Below, one piece after another: positions 26,816 through 36,414 of a stretch of DNA of 64,000 bases. This DNA comes from Roseburia porci (lineage in GTDB: Bacteria; Bacillota; Clostridia; Lachnospirales; Lachnospiraceae), in assembly GCF_009695765.1 (NCBI RefSeq), contig NZ_VUNI01000002.1:1-64000 (forward strand), read 5' to 3'. A program made the position numbers and the translations under genes. Below the pieces are notes generated by a model. It was given only the letters and a program-made list of their open reading frames with translations, ran no database searches and was not told the DNA's origin. Within the stretch, counting starts at the first letter, position 1. Every line of letters starts with the position of its first letter.

Positions 26816-27757
26816 ATGTGGACGAGAGCACAGGTAAAACAAAGGGGAAAATTCGGATTTAGAGCGAATTACTGGAAGTCGGTTCTGGTAGCAGTTATCA
26901 TCAGCTGTATTGCAGCTGGCAGCTTTTCCTTTGGAGGAGCCGGTGGATCCTCGGTAACGGATGATTTCCTTTCGGATCAGATCAGCAAAGCGGAAGATCA
27001 TATCATGGGATGGGATGACACAGACAGTGATGATGACTGGGACGATGATGACTGGGACGATGATGACTGGGACGACGATGACTGGGACGACGATGACTGG
27101 GACGACGATTTCATGTCAGGCTTTCAGCAGGGATATAACAGTGTGGATGGAACATCCGATGAGGACTTTGATGTGATAAGAGCGGGAATGGCCGCACTGA
27201 TTGGGTTTATACTGGTATTTCTTGTGATCTTTGTTGTCGCATTTGCGATTGCATTCGCAATATCAGCATTCCTTTTAAATCCGCTGGAACTCGGCTGCAA
27301 GCGATTCTTTTTGCGGAATCTGAATATGAAAGCGGAAGTGAAAGAGGTATGCTTCAGTTTTGATCATTCCTATATGAATATCGTGAAAACACTGTTTTTC
27401 CGTGATCTTTATACGTTTTTATGGTCTCTGTTATTTATCATTCCGGGTATTGTAAAAGCGTATGAATACCAGATGATCCCATTTCTGCTTGCAGAGCAGC
27501 CGGATATGCCGAAGGAACAGGCATTTGCAATAAGCAGACAGATGATGAAAGGTCAGAAGTGGAAGGCATTTGTGCTGGATCTTTCTTTCCTTGGATGGTC
27601 GATCTTATCGATGTTTACACTTGGAATTCTCGGACTGTTTTATGTGAACCCATATAAATATTCGACAAAAGCGGCATTATATGAGACACTTAGATATGGA
27701 CAGCCGGCGGATTTTTCTGCAAATGCACAGATGAACAATATGGCTGTCGGACAATAG
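26816..27757 (+). CDS. DUF975 membrane protein with an Asp/Trp repeat insert
   Basis: About 313 residues. WTRAQVKQRGKFGFRANYWK followed by a membrane helix is typical of DUF975. The C-terminal half has the other helices and KAYEYQMIPFLLAEQPDM. Between the first two helices lies an odd insert in which DDDWD is repeated five times, encoded by near-perfect 15-bp repeats at about 27030-27108. This acidic loop could bind cations or interact with envelope polymers; that is inference. It is 12 nt before a two-component system, so the three genes may share a transcript. The ATG at 26816 has GAAGGAGG upstream. Confidence 0.85.
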   Translation: MWTRAQVKQRGKFGFRANYWKSVLVAVIISCIAAGSFSFGGAGGSSVTDDFLSDQISKAEDHIMGWDDTDSDDDWDDDDWDDDDWDDDDWDDDDWDDDFMSGFQQGYNSVDGTSDEDFDVIRAGMAALIGFILVFLVIFVVAFAIAFAISAFLLNPLELGCKRFFLRNLNMKAEVKEVCFSFDHSYMNIVKTLFFRDLYTFLWSLLFIIPGIVKAYEYQMIPFLLAEQPDMPKEQAFAISRQMMKGQKWKAFVLDLSFLGWSILSMFTLGILGLFYVNPYKYSTKAALYETLRYGQPADFSANAQMNNMAVGQ

Positions 27758-27769
27758 CAGGAGGGAAAA

Positions 27770-28462
27770 ATGGCATATCAGATATTGATTGCAGATGACG
27801 AAAAAGAGATCAGAGAACTTCTTCGCCTGTATCTTGAGAATGAAAACTATCAGGTGATGGAAGCAAAGGATGGACAGGAAGCGTTTGAACTGTTGCATCA
27901 GAACAAGATCGATCTGTGCGTTCTGGATATTATGATGCCGAAAATGGATGGTTATCATCTGCTTCGGGAGCTGCGCAAGGAAAGCAATATTCCGGTTATT
28001 ATCCTATCTGCCAAAGATGCGGATTCCGAAAAAATACTGGGACTTAATCTTGGTGCAGATGATTACATTGCGAAGCCGTTCAATCCACTGGAGGCGGTAG
28101 CAAGGATCAATTCCAATATCCGCAGATTCTATACACTTGGCAATGGAGAAGCTGATCACCAGGCAGTTTCATTGCTCAAAGTCAAAGATCTGATGCTGGA
28201 TAAGGATAGCTGTGTCCTGAAAAAAGATGGAAAACAGATCGAACTGACGTCCGTGGAGTTCCGTATTATGGAGCTGTTTATGGAACATCCTGGAAAGGTA
28301 TTTACCAAACAGCAGATCTATGAATATGGATGGGGCGAGGAATATATTATCGCGGACAATAATATTATGGTATGTATCAGTAAGCTTCGTGCCAAGCTGG
28401 ATGAAGATCCATCCGCCTATATCAAAACAATTCGTGGACTTGGTTACCGGCTGGAGAAATAA
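27770..28462 (+). CDS. OmpR-family response regulator
   Basis: 230 residues. The receiver domain has the acidic pocket (ADDEKE), phosphoacceptor Asp in VLDIMMPKMDG and Lys in AKPFNPLE. The winged-helix C-terminal domain ends KLDEDPSAYIKTIRGLGYRL. It closely resembles VanR-like regulators. The cognate kinase is encoded 14 nt downstream. Confidence 0.93.
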   Translation: MAYQILIADDEKEIRELLRLYLENENYQVMEAKDGQEAFELLHQNKIDLCVLDIMMPKMDGYHLLRELRKESNIPVIILSAKDADSEKILGLNLGADDYIAKPFNPLEAVARINSNIRRFYTLGNGEADHQAVSLLKVKDLMLDKDSCVLKKDGKQIELTSVEFRIMELFMEHPGKVFTKQQIYEYGWGEEYIIADNNIMVCISKLRAKLDEDPSAYIKTIRGLGYRLEK

Positions 28463-28476
28463 AGGATAAAAAGGGA

Positions 28477-29655
28477 ATGGAAGACAAGAATCACTTAAGA
28501 GGTTTTCTTATTAAAAATTTCATTATCATTCTGATTCTTGTCGGGTTTGCGGAACGGATTGTTATGGAACTGTTAAATCAGTTTATTATTCCGATGGTGC
28601 AGAAATACTACTTTGCGAATAATACGTGGAACCGTTCGCTTCCGACATGGCAGATCATACTTGTGATCATATCGATTCTGGTGGAGCTTTTTCTGCTTGG
28701 TTTAAAAAGTGTCTTTCCGGCGATTGCAGCTTCCGGAATTCAATATATAATTCAGGAGATTGAGGGAGGAATGATCTCACTCGTTCCGGGACTTCATGGC
28801 AACAAATCCGTCACACAGATGGATGTGTATCAGGCGCTTCTTCTGGTGCTTATCATTTTTGCCATGATCGTTATGATACTGCTTCCTTACGCAGTTGCAG
28901 CGATGTATTTTGCTGTTATTGTTTCAAAGGAGGTCAGAAAGATCACGGAACGTGAGAAGAAGATCCATGAGCAATATGACAGAAACCGTAATCTTATGCT
29001 TTCAGACATTGCGCATGATCTGAGAACGCCGATGACAACGGTTGCCGGATACGCAAAAGCGATTCAGGATGGAATGGTGACGGATCCACAGAAAATGGAC
29101 GAATATCTTTCGGTAATCCAGGCAAAATCCATGCGGATGAATGAGCTCATCAACCTGCTGTTTGAATATGTGAAACTGGACAGCGAGGGATTTCATCTGG
29201 ATAAAAAACCGTTAAATCTCATAGAATTACTGAGGGAGAATGCAGCAATGCTCTATTCCGATATGGAAGAAAACGGCATGGAGCTTGTGATCGATCTTCC
29301 GGAGAAGGAATGGAAGGTAGAAGCGGACAGACTTCAACTGTCACGTGTAGTCACGAATCTCCTGACGAATGCAATGCGTCATAACGACGCCGGGACAACG
29401 ATTCTGGTTCAGGCAGAATGTGAAGATGACAAGGCGCGTATCGTGATCGCAGACAATGGAAAGGAGATTCCACCATCGGTTGCCGAGCATTTGTTTGAAC
29501 CGTTTGCAATGGGAGATGAATCCAGAAATTCCAAAGGTGGAAGCGGGCTGGGATTATCCATAGCGGCCAAGATCGTAGCCATGCATGGATGGAAGCTTTC
29601 ACTGGGAAATTATCCAGGATATACAAAAGCATTTTTCATTGATATTTCCTTGTAG
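28477..29655 (+). CDS. Sensor histidine kinase
   Basis: 392 residues. An N-terminal helix (about 10-30) and others near 60-80 and 120-155 place the sensor in the membrane. The H-box is SDIAHDLRTPMTTVAGY. The N-box is RVVTNLLTNAMRHND, followed by IADNGKEIPP and GGSGLGLSIA. It is paired with the upstream OmpR-type regulator. The extracellular loop is long enough to sense a ligand, but the signal is unknown. Confidence 0.93.
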   Translation: MEDKNHLRGFLIKNFIIILILVGFAERIVMELLNQFIIPMVQKYYFANNTWNRSLPTWQIILVIISILVELFLLGLKSVFPAIAASGIQYIIQEIEGGMISLVPGLHGNKSVTQMDVYQALLLVLIIFAMIVMILLPYAVAAMYFAVIVSKEVRKITEREKKIHEQYDRNRNLMLSDIAHDLRTPMTTVAGYAKAIQDGMVTDPQKMDEYLSVIQAKSMRMNELINLLFEYVKLDSEGFHLDKKPLNLIELLRENAAMLYSDMEENGMELVIDLPEKEWKVEADRLQLSRVVTNLLTNAMRHNDAGTTILVQAECEDDKARIVIADNGKEIPPSVAEHLFEPFAMGDESRNSKGGSGLGLSIAAKIVAMHGWKLSLGNYPGYTKAFFIDISL

Positions 29656-29702
29656 TTTTTGGTGAAAACAGGTAGAATTAGAAAAGATAGGAGGGAATTT
29701 GT

Positions 29703-30167
29703 ATGTTTTGTGTTTTTTCGGGGATAAATTCGTATATTACATTATGGCTTGTGCTTATGATTGTTTTTGTTGTAGCTGAGCTGATTACCGTTGGACTGAC
29801 ATCGATCTGGTTTGCAGCGGGAGCACTTGTCGCTTTGATCGCAGCTGTTCTTGGAGCAGGACTTGGTGTTCAGATCGCAGTATTTCTCGTGGTTTCGGTC
29901 ATTCTTTTGTGTGCAACGAGACCGTGGGCGAAGAAGTTCGTAAACTCCAGAGTAACGATGACGAACTCGAACAGTCTGATCGGAGAAGTGATCAGCATTA
30001 AGGAACGTGTGAGCAATATAGATCAGACCGGTACTGCGGTTGTCCATGGGCAGGAATGGACCGTGCGTGCCGATGATGATAAAGAGGTGATCGAACCAGG
30101 CGAGCTTGCAAAGATCGTCCGGATCGCCGGTGTAAAATTAATTGTGAAAAAGAACAAGGAGGAGTAA
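29703..30167 (+). CDS. NfeD-family membrane protein
   Basis: 154 residues. Three hydrophobic segments occupy about residues 10-85. A C-terminal OB-fold domain (SLIGEVISIKERVSNIDQTG, then VHGQEWTVRADDD) is typical of short NfeD proteins. NfeD proteins work with SPFH/stomatin partners in membrane microdomains; the SPFH gene follows 3 nt downstream. Confidence 0.9.
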   Translation: MFCVFSGINSYITLWLVLMIVFVVAELITVGLTSIWFAAGALVALIAAVLGAGLGVQIAVFLVVSVILLCATRPWAKKFVNSRVTMTNSNSLIGEVISIKERVSNIDQTGTAVVHGQEWTVRADDDKEVIEPGELAKIVRIAGVKLIVKKNKEE

Positions 30168-30170
30168 CTT

Positions 30171-31103
30171 ATGGGAGGCATTATTGCTGGAATCATTATT
30201 TTGATCATTGTACTTGCAATCCTTGCAAGCTGTGTGAAGATCGTTCCACAGGCACATGCAGTGATCGTTGAAAGGCTGGGAGGATACATGGCAACATGGC
30301 AGGTTGGTCTGCATTTTAAAGTGCCATTTATCGACAGAGTTGCTAAAAATGTACTGCTGAAAGAGCAGGTTGTGGATTTCCCGCCACAGCCGGTTATTAC
30401 AAAAGATAACGTAACCATGCAGATTGATACGGTCGTATATTTCCAGATCACAGATCCAAAGCTGTATGCATACGGCGTTGAGAATCCGATCATGGCAATT
30501 GAGAACCTGACTGCAACAACACTTCGTAACATCATTGGTGATCTGGAGCTGGATGAGACTCTGACATCACGCGAGACAATCAATACGAAGATGAGAGCAA
30601 CACTGGATGTTGCAACAGATCCATGGGGAATTAAAGTTAACCGTGTCGAATTAAAGAACATCATTCCGCCAAAAGCCATCCAGGATGCGATGGAGAAACA
30701 GATGAAGGCTGAGCGTGAACGTCGTGAGGCAATCTTACGTGCAGAAGGTGAGAAGAAATCTACGATCCTCGTTGCCGAAGGTAATAAGGAATCTGCAATT
30801 CTTGATGCAGAGGCTGAGAAACAGGCAGCAATTCTCCGCGCAGAAGCGAAGAAAGAGGCTACTGTAAAAGAGGCCGAAGGTCAGGCAGAAGCTATTCTTA
30901 AGATCCAGCAGGCAAATGCAGATGGTCTTAAGATGTTAAGAGAAGCTGCACCGGATGAAGCAGTTCTCCAGTTAAAGAGTCTTGAGGCATTTGCAAAGGC
31001 AGCAGATGGAAAAGCGACAAAGATCATTATTCCATCCGAGATCCAGGGAATCGCCGGACTCACCAAATCCATTGCGGAGATCGCAAAAGACAAAGAGGCG
31101 TAA
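30171..31103 (+). CDS. SPFH/band 7 (stomatin/flotillin-like) protein
   Basis: 310 residues. One N-terminal membrane helix is followed by the band 7 domain (VPQAHAVIVERLGGYMATWQ, then NVTMQIDTVVYFQITD). A long Ala/Glu/Lys-rich coiled coil lies at about 180-250. This is the architecture of stomatin-like QmcA/YbbK proteins that oligomerise in the membrane and help maintain membrane protein quality. It forms an operon with nfeD and ends at a terminator at 31110-31141. Confidence 0.93.
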   Translation: MGGIIAGIIILIIVLAILASCVKIVPQAHAVIVERLGGYMATWQVGLHFKVPFIDRVAKNVLLKEQVVDFPPQPVITKDNVTMQIDTVVYFQITDPKLYAYGVENPIMAIENLTATTLRNIIGDLELDETLTSRETINTKMRATLDVATDPWGIKVNRVELKNIIPPKAIQDAMEKQMKAERERREAILRAEGEKKSTILVAEGNKESAILDAEAEKQAAILRAEAKKEATVKEAEGQAEAILKIQQANADGLKMLREAAPDEAVLQLKSLEAFAKAADGKATKIIIPSEIQGIAGLTKSIAEIAKDKEA

Positions 31104-31109
31104 AATATC

Positions 31110-31141
31110 AGGGCTCATTCTTCGGAATGGGTCCTTTTTTT
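31110..31141 (+). terminator. Terminator of nfeD-SPFH
   Basis: A stem around GGGCTCATTC and GAATGGGTCC with a TTC loop, followed by a long T-run. Confidence 0.8.
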
Positions 31142-31278
31142 GTGCTATTTGATGAAGATTTTCATTTTATTGCGGAAGGACTTCCTTTGGGGGTGTCAAA
31201 ATGGTATAATTCCTTTAAGTGTGAATTTTTATCCAAACGACAGAATGGGGCAGAAAAGCCAAAAGCGGAGGGAAATGG

Positions 31279-33330
31279 ATGAAGAGTAATATCAGATTTA
31301 GGGGGAAACTACGGAATTACCTGCAGCTGCCGGTGATGCTTACCGTACTTCTTGTGGTTCTGAATATACCGCTGTATTGCTATGATGTAAAAAGCGGTGC
31401 AGCAGTTACATTTTTTATCATTATTTATTTTGGTGTTGTTATGGTATCTTACCATAAGAACAAACCGGTTCTGGTGAACGAACTGATTAACTTTGCGACC
31501 CAGTATGCTACAGTACAGAAACGTCTGCTCAATGAATTTGAGATTCCGTATGCCCTGCTGGACTATAACGGCAAGCTTTTATGGGTTAACGAGCAGTTTT
31601 CAGAGGTGACAGGTGTCAGCAAGAACTATCACAAGTCGATTACGACACTGTTCCCGATGATTACAAGGGAATTTTTAAAGAAAACGGATGAGCCGCAGAA
31701 TGTATATCTCGAGAAAGAGGGCCGCAAATTCCGCATTTCGCTGAATCGTATTTCTTTTGATATGATCACGGAAGACAGCAAAATGCTTGAACTTGGGGAT
31801 TGTGAGGAATTTCTTACAGCAATCTATCTTTTTGACGAGACAGAACTGAACCGTTATATGGTCGAGAACCAGGAACAGAAGCTGGTTGCAGCACTGGTAT
31901 ACATCGATAACTATGATGAGGCACTCGACAGCATCGAGGATGTAAAACGGTCTCTGCTTGTTGCACTGGTTGACCGTAAGGTAAACAAGTACTTTTCCAA
32001 TATTGATGCACTTGTCCGCAAGATCGAGAAGGACAAATATTTTGTTGTATTTAAATACAAATATCTGAAAGAACTCGAGGAGGACAAATTCAGTCTGATC
32101 GAGGATGTCAAGACGGTAAAAGTCGGAAATGAGATGGCTGTCACGCTCAGCATCGGTGTAGGTATGAGTGGTGATAACTATAATCAGAATTATATTTACG
32201 CCCGCAATGCCATCGACCTTGCATTAGGACGAGGCGGTGACCAGGTCGTTGTAAAAGAAGGCGAAGAGGTATCCTACTACGGCGGCAAGGCAAAACAGGT
32301 AGAACGTAATACACGAGTAAAAGCACGGGTGAAAGCACAGGCGCTCCATGAGATCATGGAGAATAATGAGAATGTTGTGATCATGGGACACAGCCTTTCG
32401 GACGTTGATTCTCTTGGCGCCGGAATCGGAATATTCTGTGCGGCCAGGGTGCTTGGTAAGAAAGCGCAGATCGTAATCAATGATCCGACCTCATCAGTGC
32501 GACCACTGATGGAATGTTTTACCGAGGAAAAAGGTTATCCGGAAGATCTGTTTGTAAACAGTGAGCAGGCTTTAGAGATGACAACCAGGAACACGCTTGT
32601 CATGGTTGTTGACACGAACCGTCCAAGCTACACAGAATGTCCGGAACTTTTGAAAAAGACGGATTCCATCGTTGTATTCGATCATCACAGACAGAACAGC
32701 GAAGTTATCGAGAATCCGCTGTTATCTTATATTGAGCCATATGCGTCCAGCGCATGTGAAATGGTTGCAGAGGTACTTCAGTATTTTCAGAATGGCCTGA
32801 AATTAGAGCCGAGCGAGGCAGACTGCATCTACGCCGGAATTCTGATCGATACCAACAACTTTATGACAAAGACCGGTGTGCGTACGTTTGAAGCGGCTGC
32901 ATATCTGAAACGTTCCGGCGCAGAAGTTACCAGGGTTCGTAAGATGTTACGAAATGACATGGCAGCATACAAGGCGAGAGCGGAAGCGGTGCGCAATGCA
33001 GAGGTATACCGCGGTTCCTTTGCGATCTCGGTCTGCCCGGGTGAGAATGTGGAAAGTCCTACGATCGTAGGAGCACAGGCTGCAAATGAATTATTAAATA
33101 TCGTTGGAATCAAGGCTTCGTTTGTTCTGACAGAGTACAATGGAAGAATCTATGTAAGTTCCCGTTCAATCGATGAGATCAATGTCCAGCTGATCATGGA
33201 ACGTCTGGGCGGCGGCGGCCATCTGAATGTTGCAGGAGCGCAGCTGACAAATTGTACAGTATTACAGGCAAAACACATTATTCAGGATACCCTTGACGAA
33301 ATGCTAAAAGAAGGAGACATACAGGAATGA
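31279..33330 (+). CDS. gdpP: Cyclic-di-AMP phosphodiesterase GdpP
   Basis: 683 residues, usual length. Two N-terminal membrane helices are followed by a PAS-like domain, a degenerate GGDEF domain, and a DHH/DHHA1 phosphodiesterase. The metal site shows as [19 protein letters not shown], the DHH in VVFDHHRQ and [21 protein letters not shown] lies in DHHA1. It breaks c-di-AMP to pApA, a messenger controlling K+ uptake and wall stress. The last codon overlaps the start of rplI, so gdpP, rplI and dnaB form one transcript. Confidence 0.95.
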   Translation: MKSNIRFRGKLRNYLQLPVMLTVLLVVLNIPLYCYDVKSGAAVTFFIIIYFGVVMVSYHKNKPVLVNELINFATQYATVQKRLLNEFEIPYALLDYNGKLLWVNEQFSEVTGVSKNYHKSITTLFPMITREFLKKTDEPQNVYLEKEGRKFRISLNRISFDMITEDSKMLELGDCEEFLTAIYLFDETELNRYMVENQEQKLVAALVYIDNYDEALDSIEDVKRSLLVALVDRKVNKYFSNIDALVRKIEKDKYFVVFKYKYLKELEEDKFSLIEDVKTVKVGNEMAVTLSIGVGMSGDNYNQNYIYARNAIDLALGRGGDQVVVKEGEEVSYYGGKAKQVERNTRVKARVKAQALHEIMENNENVVIMGHSLSDVDSLGAGIGIFCAARVLGKKAQIVINDPTSSVRPLMECFTEEKGYPEDLFVNSEQALEMTTRNTLVMVVDTNRPSYTECPELLKKTDSIVVFDHHRQNSEVIENPLLSYIEPYASSACEMVAEVLQYFQNGLKLEPSEADCIYAGILIDTNNFMTKTGVRTFEAAAYLKRSGAEVTRVRKMLRNDMAAYKARAEAVRNAEVYRGSFAISVCPGENVESPTIVGAQAANELLNIVGIKASFVLTEYNGRIYVSSRSIDEINVQLIMERLGGGGHLNVAGAQLTNCTVLQAKHIIQDTLDEMLKEGDIQE

Positions 33331-33773
33331 AAGTAATATTATTGGAAGATGTAAAATCATTAGGCAAAAAAGGCGAGATCGTGACCGTAAGTGACGGTTA
33401 TGCAAGAAATGCCATTTTACCAAAGAAATTAGGAGTAGAAGCAACAACAAAGAATCTGAACGACTTAAAGCTTCAGAATCAGCATGCCGAGAAGGTGGCA
33501 GCAGAGAATCTTGCGAATGCCAAGGCTCTTGCAAAAGAGATCGAGACAAAGAAAGTCGTTGTAAAGATTAAATCCGGAGAAGGCGGAAGAACATTCGGTT
33601 CCGTATCCACAAAAGAAATTGCTGCAGCTGCAAAAGAGCAGACGGGAATGGATTTAGACAAGAAGAAAATGCATCTGCCAGAGGCAATCAAAGCACTTGG
33701 AGTGTATGAAGTGCCGGTGAAACTGCATCCACAGGTAACAGCAAAGCTGTCCGTTCACGTTGTAGAAGGTTAG
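33327..33773 (+). CDS. rplI: Large ribosomal subunit protein bL9
   Basis: 148 residues. [19 protein letters not shown] and [15 protein letters not shown] are the L9 N-terminal 23S rRNA-binding domain. A long helix and C-terminal domain follow. It is coupled by a 4-nt overlap to gdpP and followed 16 nt later by dnaB. Confidence 0.97.
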   Translation: MKVILLEDVKSLGKKGEIVTVSDGYARNAILPKKLGVEATTKNLNDLKLQNQHAEKVAAENLANAKALAKEIETKKVVVKIKSGEGGRTFGSVSTKEIAAAAKEQTGMDLDKKKMHLPEAIKALGVYEVPVKLHPQVTAKLSVHVVEG

Positions 33774-33789
33774 TCAGGAGGAAAAATCC

Positions 33790-35121
33790 TTGGAAGATAC
33801 ACTGATCAAAAGGATTATGCCCAACAGCTTAGAGGCTGAGCAGTCAGTCGTTGGTTCCATGATCATGGATAAAGATGCCATTGTTACAGCAATGGAGATG
33901 CTGGTACAGGATGATTTTTACCATAAACAGTATGGAATCCTGTTTGATTCCATGATCGAATTATATAATGCAGGGCAGCCGGTCGATCTGGTTACACTGC
34001 AGAATAAATTAAAAGAAAAAGATGTACCGCAGGAGATCTCAAGTCTTGAGTTTGTGCGTGATCTTGTCACGTCTGTTCCGACATCTGCAAATGTCAAATA
34101 TTATGCCAATATCGTGAAAGAAAATGCGATGAAGCGGAGTCTGATCAAGACGATCGATGACATTGAGAATGAATGTTATGCAGGGAAGGAGTCCCTAGAA
34201 AGCATTCTGGACAAGACAGAACATGACGTTTTTGCGCTGCTTTCAAGCAGAACCGGCGGCGAGTATGTGCCGATCCGTCAGGTTGTTATGAACGCCCTTG
34301 AAAAGATCGAGATGGCATCCAAACAGTCTGGAACTGTAACAGGAATTCCGACCGGTTTTATCGATCTGGATTATCGTACCGCAGGACTTCAGCCTTCCGA
34401 TCTGATCCTCGTTGCGGCCCGTCCATCTATGGGAAAAACAGCTTTTGTATTGAATATTGCCCAGTATGTGGCTTTTCATGAGAATATGTGTACCGCGATC
34501 TTTTCTCTCGAGATGTCAAAAGAACAGCTCGTAAACCGACTGTTCTCCCTGGAATCAAGAGTAGATGCGCAGGCGCTTCGAACCGGTAATCTTTCCGATG
34601 CGGACTGGGAGAAGCTTGTAGAAGGCGCTGGAATTATCGGTAATTCTGAGCTGATCATTGATGATACACCTGGTATCAGCATTTCTGAGATGCGGAGTAA
34701 ATGCCGTAAATACAAGCTGGAACATGACTTAAAATTAATTATTATCGATTACCTTCAGCTGATGTCAGGCTCTGGAAGAAGTTCGGATTCCCGTCAGCAG
34801 GAGATCTCAGACATTTCCCGTTCCTTAAAGGCACTTGCGAGGGAACTGAGCGTTCCGGTTATCGCATTGTCCCAGCTGTCACGAGCGGTAGAGCAGCGGC
34901 CGGATCACAGACCGATGCTTTCGGATCTTCGAGAATCCGGAGCGATCGAGCAGGATGCCGATGTGGTTATGTTCATTTACCGAGACGACTACTATAATAA
35001 AGACACGGATTTAAAAGGAATTTCTGAGATCATCATTGCAAAACAACGTAACGGTCCAATCGGAACCGTAAACCTTGCATGGCTCCCGGAATATACCAAA
35101 TTCGCCAATCTGGAACACTAA
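33790..35121 (+). CDS. dnaB: Replicative DNA helicase
   Basis: 443 residues. It has an N-terminal DnaB domain and a RecA-like motor with Walker A in RPSMGKTAF and Walker B-like LIIIDYLQLM. SQLSRAVEQRPDHRPMLSDL and the arginine-finger region complete the motor. The helicase unwinds DNA ahead of the replication fork. It starts at TTG 33790 behind AGGAGG. Confidence 0.96.
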   Translation: MEDTLIKRIMPNSLEAEQSVVGSMIMDKDAIVTAMEMLVQDDFYHKQYGILFDSMIELYNAGQPVDLVTLQNKLKEKDVPQEISSLEFVRDLVTSVPTSANVKYYANIVKENAMKRSLIKTIDDIENECYAGKESLESILDKTEHDVFALLSSRTGGEYVPIRQVVMNALEKIEMASKQSGTVTGIPTGFIDLDYRTAGLQPSDLILVAARPSMGKTAFVLNIAQYVAFHENMCTAIFSLEMSKEQLVNRLFSLESRVDAQALRTGNLSDADWEKLVEGAGIIGNSELIIDDTPGISISEMRSKCRKYKLEHDLKLIIIDYLQLMSGSGRSSDSRQQEISDISRSLKALARELSVPVIALSQLSRAVEQRPDHRPMLSDLRESGAIEQDADVVMFIYRDDYYNKDTDLKGISEIIIAKQRNGPIGTVNLAWLPEYTKFANLEH

Positions 35122-35250
35122 AACTTATCGCAGAACTGCGAAGAGGTGTGATCTTTACATTTTCCTGTCGAAAGAACACGATGGAAAATGTTTGATTCAG
35201 CATATGCAGAAAGCTATAATGGAGGTGGAACAGAAGGGAGGAAATCTGAG

Positions 35251-35916
35251 GTGGAAAAAGTACGTTACATGATTTCGGATGCGGCAAATCTTGTCAATGT
35301 CGAGACACATGTGTTACGTTACTGGGAAGATGAACTTGCCTTAACCATTCCAAGGAATGAGATGGGGCACAGATACTACACCAAGGAAAATATTAAGGAA
35401 TTCCAGAAAATCAAAGAGCTTAAGGATAAAGGATATCAGCTTAAGGCAATACGAATGCTGATACATAATGGAAATATAGAGGAATTTACGCCGGTGGATC
35501 ATCCGGCAGATCATCCGATGGAACCACCTGAACCGGTTTCAGCCGGACAGGCAGTAAAAGTGCCGGCGGCTTCTGTAGCGAGTGCACAGCCGGTACTGAA
35601 ACAGAGTGTCCAGCAGATGGATGCTGAAGACCGGATGACACAGTTCCGGGAACTGATGGCAGAGATCGTTGGACATGCAATCTCACTCAACAATGAGGAA
35701 CTGAGTGTGGCGATCAGCCAGGAAGTTCAGGAACGCATTTTAAAGGAAATGGATTATCTTGCAAGAGCGCAGGAAGATGCTGAGGAAGAGAGATTCCGCA
35801 AGCTGGATGCCGCGATTCGCGGAAATGTGCAGAAGAGACATTCCCTTTTCCGGAAAAAAGACAAGAAGTCCGGTGCATCCAAAAAAGAAGACAACAAAAA
35901 AAGACTGTCGCAATAG
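35251..35916 (+). CDS. MerR-family regulator with long C-terminal extension
   Basis: About 221 residues. The N-terminal MerR helix-turn-helix (MISDAANLVNVETHVLRYWE, then GHRYYTKENIKEFQKIKEL) is followed by a Pro/Ala-rich linker. A predicted coiled-coil helix and a Lys-rich tail end in KKRLSQ. No metal-binding cysteines are present. The GTG at 35251, with GGGAGG upstream, is the likely start. This long form is common downstream of dnaB in Lachnospiraceae, and its target is unknown. The last codons lie within the terminator stem. Confidence 0.85.
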   Translation: MEKVRYMISDAANLVNVETHVLRYWEDELALTIPRNEMGHRYYTKENIKEFQKIKELKDKGYQLKAIRMLIHNGNIEEFTPVDHPADHPMEPPEPVSAGQAVKVPAASVASAQPVLKQSVQQMDAEDRMTQFRELMAEIVGHAISLNNEELSVAISQEVQERILKEMDYLARAQEDAEEERFRKLDAAIRGNVQKRHSLFRKKDKKSGASKKEDNKKRLSQ

Positions 35917-35929
35917 CGACAGTCTTTTT
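35903..35929. terminator. Bidirectional terminator of MerR and ferredoxin genes
   Basis: GACTGTCGC (35903-35911) pairs with GCGACAGTC (35916-35924); T-run on one side and A-run on the other. The MerR stop codon lies in the loop. Confidence 0.9.
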
Positions 35930-35939
35930 GTTTGGGGAA

Positions 35940-36110
35940 TTAACCCTGAGCGATTGCTCCTGTTGGGCAAACTCCAGCGCATGTTCCACAATCAACGCAA
36001 GAAGCTGCATCGATTTCGTACTGGGAATCACCAGCTGAGATAGCGCCTACTGGGCACTCTCCAGCACATGTTCCACAGCTAACGCATGAATCAGAAATAA
36101 CGTATGCCAT
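35940..36110 (-). CDS. 2[4Fe-4S] ferredoxin
   Basis: 56 residues on the minus strand, too short for many gene finders. Two CxxCxxCxxxCP motifs are visible, CVSCGTCAGECP and CVDCGTCAGVCP, binding two 4Fe-4S clusters. This is the classic clostridial electron carrier linking pyruvate:ferredoxin oxidoreductase, hydrogenase and Rnf-type complexes. AAGGAGG precedes the ATG. Upstream lies an 18-bp palindrome that may be an operator. Confidence 0.97.
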   Translation of the reverse strand: MAYVISDSCVSCGTCAGECPVGAISAGDSQYEIDAASCVDCGTCAGVCPTGAIAQG

Positions 36111-36126
36111 AATGAGTTCCTCCTTA

Positions 36127-36158
36127 AAATAATGATCATTATTTAGTCTTAATGACTA
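36127..36158 (-). promoter_or_regulatory. Palindromic operator candidate upstream of ferredoxin
   Basis: AAATAATGATCATTATTT at 36127-36144 is a perfect 18-bp palindrome, directly followed by TAGTC-N5-GACTA at 36144-36158. It lies just upstream of the ferredoxin ribosome binding site. Its shape resembles Fur boxes (AT-rich, central ATGATNAT-like), so iron-dependent control is possible. Confidence 0.45.
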
Positions 36159-36414
36159 TTTTTATTCTATAACAAAAAAAATAAAAATACAAGACTTCAT
36201 AAATGTGTATTCGATTTGGAACAATGTGAAACAAATAACAAAATATGGAAGCAATGACTATTTTTCCGCCAAAATCAGCACATTTTTGTTTAATCTGTCA
36301 GTTATGTATGGTATAATTAATCATGTTAAATAAATATCTATGTATTTATGCACAGACAAAATATTTGTGACATAAGCGGAAGCGCTGCAGGATATCAGGA
36401 AGGATGTAAGACTT
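36159..36414. other. Divergent intergenic region between ferredoxin and tsaC
   Basis: AT-rich non-coding DNA. A TATAAT at 36312-36317 could be the -10 of tsaC, without a good -35. Nothing else is supported. Confidence 0.4.
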
